Source: Linnemannia schmuckeri
Lineage: Eukaryota; Mortierellomycota; Mortierellomycetes; Mortierellales; Mortierellaceae
Length of the DNA stretch: 64,000 nt
Assembly: GCA_029449235.1 (NCBI GenBank)
Contig: JANATG010000010.1
Coordinates: 1,116,001-1,180,000 of the forward strand
Reading direction: 5' to 3'
In this document: positions 11,474 through 20,943 of the stretch, piece after piece
Layout: every line of letters begins with the position of its first letter
Position numbering within the stretch: the first letter of the stretch is position 1
Translations under genes and position numbers: made by a program
The notes under the pieces: model-generated
Told to the model about the DNA's origin: nothing
The model's input: the letters and a program-made list of their open reading frames with translations, nothing else
Databases searched by the model: none

Positions 11474-12686
11474 ATCTCTTTGAATGTGTATGTGTAAGCG
11501 AGAGTGAATGGGGTACCTTTATTTAAGGTTCTGTTTGTTATGACAATGTGGAACAAGGTGAGCGAGAGTTTGGGAGAGATGAGTGCAATGCAAAGAATGA
11601 AGACTGGAATGAAGAAAAGAAAAAAGAAAAAAAAAAAAAAAAAAGAAAAGGGTAAGGGAAGCGTGAGAGAGAGATGAAAAAGAGAAGGAAGAAAAGATGA
11701 AGCATGAAGACAAAGCAACGAGAAGGAAGAACTGTCTTTTAAAAAAAAAGTTAATTTTTCAGGAACCAAAGCACAAGGACCCAGAGGAAGCAGAAAACGA
11801 TAGCCCATGCTAGTAACTGCTTGTGAAAATCAACTAACAAAGCGTAAATGAAAAAATGAACAAGGGTAAGAAGAAAAAGAAAAAAAAAAGTGATGGCTGG
11901 ATGACATGATCGTTTATCATCGGACATCTCTTTGCATGCTCCAACCTGTTGTCGATTATCTTGCCTGCAACACTTTTTTCTCCTGTTGTTAACTGCATCC
12001 GACCTGCAGGCTTACCCACATAAGTACATACATACACATAGCTTCTTAAACCTCAAGCATGGTCTTCTTTTTCCAGGAACAGAAAGAAAAACTTAAACCT
12101 CATTGTCGTTGTCAGAAGGGGTCTAGTGTCCTGTCCTCGATAACAGTTCTCATTACAGCGTTGCATTTGCATTGTTTGTTTTTCTTCCATCGTTCGACGC
12201 AGATTTATGAGCCTCTTCTGTAAAAATTTACTTTTGAACCCTTGTCCACAGAAGCAAGCACCTTTACTCAACGTTCAGCATCCGACAGCGTGCCCGCATC
12301 GTTCTTACAGGAAACACACACACACACACACATATCTAGGTCATAGCACACCACCACTTTGCCTTTTTAGTAAACAATCTCGGATGGATTGGTCATGACG
12401 ACAACTTCTTTTTCCTTCCATGAATGGTGATTGGTGATTGTTAATGGTTGACTGTGATGATGTATTGTGTGCGAAAGGGGAAAACTAGCTATTTACAATG
12501 AAGAGATGGACGAAGGGGAGACGAAGAGAAAGCAACGGGCAAGAGTGCCTTGGCAGTTCAGAATCTTAGAAAAAAAAAAGCGTAGACCTGAGTCGATGAG
12601 AAGGAAAGAAAGAAAGTGTCCTTTGACCTAGAGAACCACATGGAGGAAGGGGCCATCGGGGCTCTAGGAAATGAAAAGTGGTTGCT
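11474..12686. other. Intergenic, GH5 promoter to small-gene 3' end
   Basis: About 1.2 kb. On the minus strand the GH5 leader is C/T-rich with a 20-nt T tract (A tract on +, near 11627-11645); a weak TAAATAAA element lies about 50 nt upstream of its ATG. An AC microsatellite is at 12314-12332. No coding or RNA gene was recognised. Confidence 0.5.
12314..12332. repeat. AC microsatellite
   Basis: About nine AC units in intergenic sequence; simple repeat only. Confidence 0.9.
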
Positions 12687-13258
12687 CTACTTGGCAGCCT
12701 GCGAGACGTCGTGGTTGTGAGCAAATTTCTCGGCCTTTTTCTTGGCGCTGTTGGCAGTATCCACTGCCGTTCGCTCGGCCGGGTACATCTTGTCTCTGAT
12801 CGCGTCGCGGTAGTAGAACCCGCCCAACACGGCCACCAGCGCGCCTATTTCCGAGGACAAAGGGCATAAAAGTACCAAGATGAAACGAACAAAATGAGCA
12901 AAAGGAAAAAAATAAATAAAATACAGGTACACTTCAGCTTGGGTCCAGCGCGGAGCTCGACAGAGTTCGTTTTATGAGGCGAAGCAACACAAGGATTGGG
13001 TAGAGGGGTTTTACGGGGATGATCACATACCGAGCTGCATGTAGTTCTTGGTCTTTTGAGGCAAGGCCTATACAAGAAAATAAACAACAAAGATCATCGA
13101 TAGGATAAGAGGCTCCGTTATTGTTCTTTCAATATAGCGACATGGAAAAGGAGAGCACCGGTATTCTCTGCATATGTAACGGCTGACAACATGTTTTGTT
13201 TTGTTTGTGAAAACAATTTTCATCTATATACCTTGTAACGGTCCATCATGGTCGCCAT
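12687..13258 (-). CDS. Small single-pass membrane protein, 73 residues, unknown
   Basis: Not recognised. Three exons on the minus strand, 13258-13232, 13067-13031 and 12844-12687, join in consistent phase to a 73-residue protein. All four splice sites are canonical and the third join rebuilds a Gly codon, which argues for a real gene despite its size. Residues about 19-34 (MQLGALVAVLGGFYYR) could form one short transmembrane helix. The C-terminal half is amphipathic and Lys/Ala-rich (DTANSAKKKAEKFAHN). Size, basic tail and intron-rich structure resemble small mitochondrial inner-membrane subunits, but no family motif supports a specific assignment. The upstream neighbour is the CorA-like gene on the same strand. 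Confidence 0.65.
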
Positions 13259-13598
13259 GGTGAATCTTAATCAGTAGTTTTGAAAAGGTTGGTGTGTGTT
13301 TGTTTGTGAAAGAAGACGAAAGGTGCCGCTGAGTAGTGGGCTGAAGGCAAAGAAGAAAGAAGAAAGAAAAATGACGAAAAACAAAACAGCGACGGTTCTC
13401 CTAGACAACTTATCATGTCCAGACGCGATCATCATTATCGTGTCATAAAGAATCACGTGGAATCGGCGATTTTTTTTTCTTCTTTTTATCATTACTATCA
13501 TTGTGCACCACACACGAGGCGGATATTTAGAAATAAATATTTCATTGGTACACAAAAAAAACTATCATTGTGCACCAATCCATCTTTTGCTGGTTGGG
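13259..13598. other. Intergenic, small gene 5' to CorA-like 3'
   Basis: 340 nt. It contains A-rich stretches and a direct duplication of a short motif (CATTGTGCACCA at 13499-13510 and 13567-13578). It probably combines the 3' flank of the CorA-like gene with the promoter of the small gene. Nothing coding seen. Confidence 0.4.
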
Positions 13599-16073
13599 TC
13601 ACTGGTTCTTGTGGGAAATGTCGATGGTATGTCTCCGCTTCAGTCGCTTCTCTACTTTTGCTGCCTTGTACTTGTTTGTGAGCCACTCCAGAATAAACAT
13701 AAACACCTACGATGGACATCAACGGGAGAACGAAGAAAAAAAAAGAAAGTCAGTGGACATTTTTTTATCACGCTCAAAGATGGCTCGACGAATAGACGAT
13801 GCTGGTAAGAGAGACTTACAACAACAGCCGTGAGAACTCCACAAATGATCCAAAAGTAACCGATGTTGTGCTTCAACTCGGGAAAATCTTCAAAGTTCGT
13901 TCCGTAAACTTTTCGTTCCAAGTAGCAACAAGAACAAAAGTCAGTAGGCTGTTGGAATGAGAAGCATGTTGATTTTGCACAGGCAAAAAGATGATGCATT
14001 ACCTCCAGCGACGAAAGTTATGGGGAGGAAAATGATTGACACAAGCGCAAGCCTTCTCATCGACTCATTGGTGTCATACGCAATAATGTTAAAGATCTAT
14101 CCATGGGGTGAGTCCAAACAAGTTAATATTTGATCTAGAATGTCCTTCATACCTCACCTTAAACCTGTTCAGAGTTCCACAGTGATCACGTAGTTACCAT
14201 GTCAATCAACTTTTCGCACAGGGCCAACATCGAATCAATGTCCTCCACCATCGTGTTACAATGGTCCATAACATCGCCCATATACGTCCTCGAGATATCA
14301 GTCAAGGGGGTACGCGCATCTTTTCCACGACGCAAAGCATGAACCAGTGCCTGTGTTGGTGCCAGGGTTCGTTTCAACATTGACAACTGAGCCGTCATCT
14401 GGTGCAACTCCTTGGTAAACTTCATCCTTGGCAGCGCTAAAACGTGTGTCTCTAGTTCATTGATCTCTTGTCTGAACGCGTCTGTGATCGGAATCGCATG
14501 ATCCACAATCCCGTCCATAACCGACTGCAACAGGAAACTAGCATCGCCATGCTTGCGAACAATCGAGAAATCGTGTGTCAGTCGCTCCACAATAGGGTTC
14601 ACGACCGATGCACCAGAGACCTGGAAGAGAGTAATGAATGTCCCGTCGGGAAGCAGGAACATGGTGACTTGTTCCATATGTGCCTTGAGTGTGCTTGGAT
14701 CATGTTCGCCAATGGGATACTGGTATCTAAAATGGTCAATCTGCTCGAGAGGCATTCGGTGGCAGAGCAACTCTGGGTCGATTCCGACTGGACTCTTAAA
14801 TGGGTCCACCTGTTTGAGTTCTCCGTCCTCTGTGGTTTCCATTAGAGTGAGGAGGGTGCAGGCGATGTATGTGTGATTTGGGTAGATATCGACCTTTGTT
14901 CGTTGAGGAACATGTAAGAGATCCTCGACGGCAAGATGGTGTAGATCTGTGTGACAAGTCAACAGGGAAATTTCACAAGAGAAGAGTGAGTGTCGCCCCT
15001 TTGTTTCCTTGCTGCTGTTTCATTGCAAATGCGCGATCTAGATTCTTTAAACACACCGATAGAGCTACGTTCACATACCGTATTTAATGGCAATGGCCTT
15101 GATCACATCCCAGCTCATTCCGTTGATGTTAATCCACCGAACTGTCGACCATTCAGGTCTCTGTGCACAAGTAAATGAATAGGCAACGTGGAATGTTAAA
15201 TGTCATTCTTTTGTGCTCGATATCCGAAAGAGAAGAGCACATAAACAAAGGCATGATAGATTTTCTTACTGGTTGCTGCAGCCAAGCTAAAAACTCGCTG
15301 TTCGTCATTCCTTGTTGTTTTGTGTATTGCGTCTGGTTCATGTCCATCACAGTGGCGTCAACAGTTCCCTATTTGGCGCATTAAAATCAAATTTCCCCGC
15401 GGGCGGCGGTGGCACAAGGACAAACGGCGGCGTTAGGAGATTATAATCGGTCGCCCTCAGTCCACTCCTTACCTTCTTACCTACTTTCATGTCTAGCAAC
15501 CGCACCTTGACTGAACACTACTCACTCACCTCGATACAGCTGAAGACACTGTCCATGTCGGACACATCGACACCTTGTCCTCGCAACGCAAAGGCTGTGT
15601 CATCAATCAATTATTGAGAGGAGCAGTAACAATAGGAATTAGAGGCTGTACAACCACTGATGCAGGACATGCTAAAAAAAATAAAAAAATGGAAAGATGC
15701 GCTCAAACTGACGACAACAAAAAAAGGAGGCATGGTATGAAGTCAGAGACTTACAGGAGAGACGCCTTGCTGCAACAGCCTGGTGGGCGATGACCCTGAA
15801 TCTATTCAAAGCCTGCTTGCCGCCAACGCGAGAGGGAGACGTGGGTGAATCCATTGCATATGACGGTGGTGATCTGTTGGTATCGTCGCTGAACGCGATG
15901 GCGGTCGCTGCTGGGCCAGAGTCGTCGCGGTCGATGCTGAGGGTTCGGGCGGCGTGGTAGTCGCTCCCGTATGATGTAGGGTGGTGGGTAGGGTCTGAGT
16001 GAGAGTGAACTGGTTGGGTGAGCTGGTCCTCGGCTTGGTCTTCCCCATTGATACTGGAGTAGCTGCTGCTCAT
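13599..16073 (-). CDS. CorA-like divalent cation transporter with GTN motif
   Basis: Predicted membrane channel of the CorA/ZntB metal ion transporter superfamily. Eight exons: 16073-15755, 15594-15530, 15368-15270, 15160-15079, 14946-14198, 14096-14003, 13908-13820 and 13706-13599 give 534 residues in continuous phase. A Ser/His-rich cytosolic N-terminus precedes the beta domain (WINING then HHLAVEDLLHVPQRTK, matching CorA HPLALEDIL) and the long stalk helices (INELETHVLALPRMKF, DHCNTMVEDIDSM). Two C-terminal transmembrane helices lie at about 454-471 and 484-508. TM1 ends with VAGVYGTNF, so the signature GMN is GTN (about residues 472-474). The loop (EDFPELKHN) is acidic. A basic tail follows TM2. 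Ion specificity cannot be inferred; the substitution favours a ZntB-like or divergent fungal subgroup over canonical Mg channels. Confidence 0.9.
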
Positions 16074-16718
16074 TCCTCTTGTTTGTCGACGTGAGAAGGA
16101 AGCGGATGCACGTCTGGCAAAATTCTGAACGTTAATGGTGGCGGAAGGTTTGCTGGGGGATGAAGAGAGTAGGGGAAGAGAAGGAAAAGGGATGAGGAAT
16201 GCAAAAGGGCTGGTGGAAAGAAGAACAAAAGAAAAAGAAAGAAGCAGGATTTTTAAAAAAAAAGACAGACGTAAAGTTGGAAGGGCGCCTTGTTCAAGGG
16301 TCTTGCGCCATCCCGACTCACACTGGCACAGACAAGAAAAAAAATAAGGTCATGCAATTAAAGGTGATGCAAATAGAGAGAGAGAGAGAGAAAGATGTAG
16401 GGATGTTCAGTTAAAGAAGTCGTCAATTAAAGATCCCTAACTTCTCCATCCCTCTCACACTTGTTACACGTGATTCCATGGGAAACAAGGTTCTGTCCTG
16501 TCGCGTTGTCCACCGTTGACCATGACCACGGACTCGGTCTCTGTCTGTCCCTCCCTGTTTCCCTTCTCTGTCACTGCTCCTCGTCTGCACTTCTTCGAGT
16601 TCCCCACGCCCACTTCTTCCCTTTTTTTGTTCCTTTTTACTTTTTTTTTTCTCCTTTTCTTCTTTCTTCTTTTCTTTACTCCACTCCACTCTTCCACACG
16701 CCTTCTCTTCCTACAACA
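16074..16718. other. Divergent promoter region, CorA-like gene and HADH
   Basis: 645 nt between two start codons. It contains a GA run at 16375-16390 and a strongly pyrimidine-rich stretch at 16545-16715 immediately before the dehydrogenase ATG, the typical leader type of this genome. No TATA box or small gene was recognised. Confidence 0.5.
16375..16390. repeat. AG microsatellite
   Basis: Eight AG units in the divergent promoter region; simple repeat. Confidence 0.85.
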
Positions 16719-18321
16719 ATGCTTTCTGCTGTCCGTCGCGTGGCTTCTGCCAACCCCGCCGCCATGATGCGTCCCTTGACCTCCATGACCATGACCTCTG
16801 CATTCTCAACCTCCTCCTCCGCCTATGCCCCCCACAACGTCAAGAACATCACCGTTTTTGGCTCCGGTCTCATGGGCGCTGGTATCGTCCAGGTTGCTGC
16901 CCAGAACGCCTTCAACGTCACCATGGTGGACCTCAACTCTGAGGCCCTCAAGAAGGGTCAGGACATCATCACCTCCTCTCTCAAGCGTGTCGCCAAGAAG
17001 CAGTTCCCCGAGGATGCTGCTCAGCAAAAGGCCTTTATCGACAAGACCATGGCCCAGATCAAGACCAGTACCGACTCTGAGGCCGCCTCCAAGGATGCAG
17101 ATCTGATCATCGAGGCTATCGTTGAAAACTTGAAGACCAAGCAGCAGTTGTTTTCCATGCTTGACAAGGTTGCTCCCGAGCACACCCTCTTCTGCTCCAA
17201 CACCTCGTCCCTCCCCATCGGTGAGATTGCCAAGGCCACCAAGAGGACAGATCGTTTCGGTGGTCTCCACTTCTTCAACCCTGTCCCCCAGATGAAGTTG
17301 GTCGAGGTCATCCGTACCGATGAGACCAGCCAGGATTCTTTCGACTCTTTGATGGATGTCTGCACCCGCATGAAGAAGACCCCCGTCTCCTGCAAAGATA
17401 CCCCTGGGTAAGTCTCTTTTTTTTTTTTTTTTTTTTTTTTGTTTATTTGTAGATGTTATTTTGACAAAGGGAAAGGAGTACAGGACTGCAGGACTGCAAC
17501 AGGAGAAACAAGTCAAAGAGACAGGGAAAGAAGGAAAAGGAAATAGGATGTAACCAAGATGGCAGTGAAGGAAGAGAATAGTGAAAGACATGAAGAAAAG
17601 GAAAGAGAGAATGCATATAAGATGACAGTGTGGGAAAGAACGACAGGAGAGACAGCGACAGACAGAAAAGGAAGGATGCAAGTAAGATGACAGTGAAGGA
17701 AGTGTGGAAAAGTGTATCCCGGGAGTGTACTTCCTTCAGTTCTGATGTGCCTGAATGATCTCTGAACTAGTCAGTCAAAAAATCACTCCCCATGTGAAAA
17801 ATAAAGATCTTGCTAATAACATTTTACCCGTCACCCCGTCTCTTCCCTTAACTTCGTCTTTCTGCTCATATAGATTTATCGTCAACCGTCTCTTGGTCCC
17901 CTACATGATGGAGTCACTCCGCATTGTTGAGCGTGGCGAGGCTACCCCCCAGGACGTCGATGTCGCCATGAAGCTCGGTGCTGGTTTCCCCATGGGTCCC
18001 TTTGAGCTCGCCGACGTAAGTTCTTTTTTCAACCGATGCTCACTCCCCTCTTTTCGGAGTATTATTTTGTTGCTGACAATCACTGATTATCCACCAAACA
18101 AACTAACACACTCTCTCGTTTGTCTTGCTACCCTTTCCTTTTAGTTCGTTGGTCTGGATACCATGAAGTTCATTGTCGATGGCTGGCGCAAGGAGGGCAA
18201 GATCGACGACAACTTGGTCGCTCCCGTCAAGTTGTTGGACGACCTTGTTGCCCAGGGTAACTTTGGACGCAAGTCTGGACAGGGTTTCTACCCCTACAAC
18301 GGCGTCGGAGGCAAGAAGTAA
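16719..18321 (+). CDS. Mitochondrial 3-hydroxyacyl-CoA dehydrogenase (short/medium chain)
   Basis: NAD-dependent oxidation of L-3-hydroxyacyl-CoA to 3-ketoacyl-CoA, third step of beta-oxidation. Exons 16719-17407, 17874-18015 and 18145-18321 give 335 residues. Residues 1-35 are Arg/Ser/Met-rich without acids, as in a mitochondrial presequence. The Rossmann motif is ITVFGSGLMGAGI (residues 44-56), followed by the acidic VDLN that selects NAD. Catalytic residues by family pattern are His184 in GGLHFFNPVP and Glu196 in MKLVEV. The C-terminal dimerisation domain carries DTPGFIVNRLLVPYMMES, MGPFELADFVGLDT and the terminal KSGQGFYPYN. The first intron (466 nt) contains a degenerate tandem repeat, listed separately. 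Confidence 0.95.
17538..17716 (+). repeat. Degenerate 63-65 nt tandem repeat in HADH intron 1
   Basis: Three purine-rich copies. The core AAGATGrCAGTG recurs at 17556, 17619 and 17684, and each core is preceded by an AGGAAA/AGGAAG block and a poorly conserved GCA-containing stretch. Spacings are 63 and 65 nt. The array fills much of the long intron 17408-17873, and its last unit ends shortly before the splice branch/acceptor region. Confidence 0.7.
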
Positions 18322-19007
18322 AAGGTGAAAAAAAGAGAGAGAGCACTTAACTGAATAAAAAAACAACATTGTAGATTCATCACTGCCTGTTTGCAATGGA
18401 ATGAATTCCTTCGTTTTTGCTCATGGCAAACAGCAAACAGAATTGAACGTGGGAGGAAGTTCAGAGTTAATAAAAGCAGCACACAAACCGGCGTGTTCTT
18501 TTCCTGCAGGAACGCGGGTAAATGAGGGTCCAAGTACAATTGATCAATTGAAGACTTTAGTCCACAGTCCATGAACACATAGCCAGCCAGAATCTTCTGC
18601 AGACCTGGTGAGCAAGGCCCTTGCAGATACAATTGCTCACGCAGATTAACGAAAGATAAAACCATCATTGCTGGACGTGTTACGCGTCCGTCTCATCAAT
18701 CCCCGTCTCACTACTAGTTGACTTATTCCAGGGGCCCCGAGGCGTTTTTTTTAATCAAAGGGGGAATGTTGCTGGAATCCAGGCACAAAAGTGCTGGGCT
18801 TTGCGATCAATCTCCATCACTATTCAATCGGATATGACCATTCATAGAAAAATCGACCAGCGATCCTTTATTTTATTTTTTTTTAACTTTTTTTTGTTCG
18901 TGGTGTTACAAGTGCGGTAAGCTAACAAAGTGTATGCTTGACCTACATAGATCAGGGTAATGGAGTAACGAAGGGGTGTGGTATGAATGAGAGAGATGAT
19001 GACCAGC
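18322..19007. other. Convergent intergenic region, HADH and LPMO-like 3' ends
   Basis: 686 nt between two stop codons. It holds A-rich 3' flank of the dehydrogenase and, at 18868-18898, T-rich sequence that on the minus strand reads as AATAAA-like poly(A) signals for the LPMO-like gene. No independent gene seen. Confidence 0.5.
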
Positions 19008-19931
19008 TCAAGAACGAGCGAGGCCGAGGTCAAGGCCATGCTTACCAGCAGGTCCACCACAGGCAAAATAACTGCCCAAGTTCAACTGCTTCTCTCTACG
19101 ATCAGGACCCGCAGACTTGCTCGACTTGCCATCCCCAACGGCATGAATATCCATCTTCCCCCCCTCCTGCTTAACATCCACAACCGTCATCTCCAGCTCG
19201 GGCAAGATTCCCTTCTTATCATCACCATGAATAATCACATTCGCACAATGATGGTAAAACTGCTCAGTCGAGTAAGCGGTCCAAGAGAAGGAAAACAGAC
19301 ACTTGTTGGGATCGGTGCAAGAGGGGACGTTCTTGGGGATGAGGACGGGCCACTCATAATAGATGTCGGGGCAGGTCTTTGTGTATTGACCAATGACGTG
19401 CCAGGTCTTGCCGGCATCATACGAGAGTGAGAACTCGCAGGCGCCGCCGCCGTGGCGGGATTGGCTGATTCCCTTGGGTGGGGGGAACTTTTTGTAGTCC
19501 TTGACTGCAAAATTCCAGAAGCGGACTGGGATCACTTCACCAGCTTTGTAGGTTGATACTGGACCCTTCTTGTACCCGCCTTTGTTATGTAGTTGGATGG
19601 AGAGGAAGGATGAAGTTTAAAAGAAAAGAAAAGAAAAGAGAAAATGCGAAGATAGAAAGGGAGGAACGAATAAAGTGTGAGTAAAGCTGATGTTTCAAAA
19701 AAAAAATTCTTCCTTGAATACTTCAGCTAAAGTGAGGAGATGCTTACCGCAGGGGAAGGGCTTTTTGTCGTAGCCGATCCAGGCATGAACATCGCTTCGG
19801 AGATCGTTCGACCAAGGACCAGCCTGCCCGGGAGGGTTGGACATGGCTATGTGGGCCGACGTGGTGGAGAGGAAGGAGAAAAGGGTGGTCGCGGCGACGA
19901 GTACGCTGCTTGCAAGAGTAGTGGCTTTCAT
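19008..19931 (-). CDS. Secreted LPMO-like copper protein (AA11-like)
   Basis: Predicted lytic polysaccharide monooxygenase or related His-brace copper protein, secreted. Exons 19931-19748 and 19579-19008 give 251 residues. A signal peptide of 26 residues ends in TTSA, so the mature protein would start with His27 (HIAMSNPPG), as required for the His brace. A second candidate copper ligand is His104 in ISQSRHGGGACEFSLSYD, and an aromatic axial residue fits EQFYHHCANVII. These motifs resemble AA11 chitin-active enzymes; chitin activity is an inference. Cysteine pairs are consistent with an extracellular fold. The 3' end is uncertain: a canonical donor occurs at 19045 and an acceptor at 18943, which would exchange the last ten or so residues for a Lys-rich tail. 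I prefer the unspliced end because that tail runs through AATAAA-like sequence. Confidence 0.82.
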
Positions 19932-20075
19932 TGGAGAAGAAGTAAATGGGTGAAAGGGTTGTCTGGGTGGGTGATAGGGTGGGTAGAAGGGTGGAGTTTT
20001 GTGGGGGAGTATGGTAGGGGTGGGTGAGGACTGTGATGACAAAGTGAAAAGAAAAAAACCTTGCGAACAGGAGCT

Positions 20076-20083
20076 TTATATAA
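20076..20083 (-). promoter_or_regulatory. TATA box candidate of the LPMO-like gene
   Basis: Minus-strand TATATAAA about 145-152 nt before the ATG at 19931. Spacing is nearly the same as for the TATA box of the GH89 gene. Inferred. Confidence 0.5.
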
Positions 20084-20813
20084 GTACGTTGTTGTGCTTT
20101 TTGCTAGACTTTATCCGCTTCAATTGTAGGGGCATAAGATAAAGACTAAGGATCAAAGAATCTAGACACAACGGCCGTCGGAAGCTACAGGTCATAGAGT
20201 TTACAACACAGGAATAAGAGGACTTTACCCACCGCTACTGCACTACTGTTTGTCTTTCCCCTTTGCTAGGGTTCAATTTGCAATTGAGAAGTAATGTAAT
20301 TGACCCTAGCGCCGGAAATTTATCGATGCTGCCTTGGTAATGTGGTGAGCCCTTCCTTTCGTGTTCTCTCTCTCTCTGTATATGTGTAAGAGTTGGGTGG
20401 GTGGATGACCACCATTTTATCCATTTTATCCTTCTCTTTGTTTTTCTTTGTCTTCTTTTGTTGTTATTCCTAGCATTCCAGCTGAACGCGTCTTGTTTAA
20501 TCAGGCGCATAAGGATAAAGCTTTCTCCTGGCATATGCTGCATTGCCCTGCCCTCTGGAAAGAGCGGTGACATCATGGTATTAATTTCTAAAGAATGATC
20601 GCATGTGCTGCAGAATGGTTGTTTATTTTGATTTCAGTGCTGATTTTTTCCTGGCCAGTGGTGGTGCTTCACTCTTGAGGTGGGTTTGCCTTGAGGACCA
20701 TGGGTCGACCTCTTCCTTTCTTTCTTCCTTTCTCTCTCACCCATCAAAAAAAAACTTTTTTTTTTTTTTTTTTTCTTCACTTCTTCTTTTGATTCGCCAT
20801 TGCCCAGCGCATT

Positions 20814-20940
20814 AAAAAAAGACTAAAAAAAAAAAAAAACTTCCTTCAAAAACACAAAAAAAAACCGCCTAGGATTCTTCACTGAACTCACAGGTCAACA
20901 ACCCCCTCTTTTTTAAAAAAAACTCAACAAAAAACCCTTC
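20814..20940 (+). promoter_or_regulatory. Oligo(A)-rich leader of PABP copy A
   Basis: Within 130 nt of the ATG there are A runs of 7 (20814-20820), 15 (20825-20839), 5 (20848-20852), 9 (20856-20864), 8 (20915-20922) and 6 (20929-20934). PABP mRNAs of animals and yeast carry A-rich 5' leaders, and in animals PABP binds them to repress its own translation. The same feedback is the natural reading here, but it is an inference and the transcription start is unknown. Confidence 0.6.
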
Positions 20941-20943
20941 AAT

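Larger units (their letters stand above)
19932..20943. other. Divergent promoter region, LPMO-like gene and PABP copy A
   Basis: About 1 kb. The left side has the LPMO-like leader and TATA element. The right side has a C/T-rich stretch (20710-20790), a T19 tract, and then an A-rich leader immediately before the PABP ATG, listed separately. No small gene was recognised. Confidence 0.55.

Noticed and set aside
16461..16718. 86-codon N-terminal extension of the 3-hydroxyacyl-CoA dehydrogenase
   Set aside because: Pyrimidine-rich leader; the ATG at 16719 starts a proper mitochondrial presequence.
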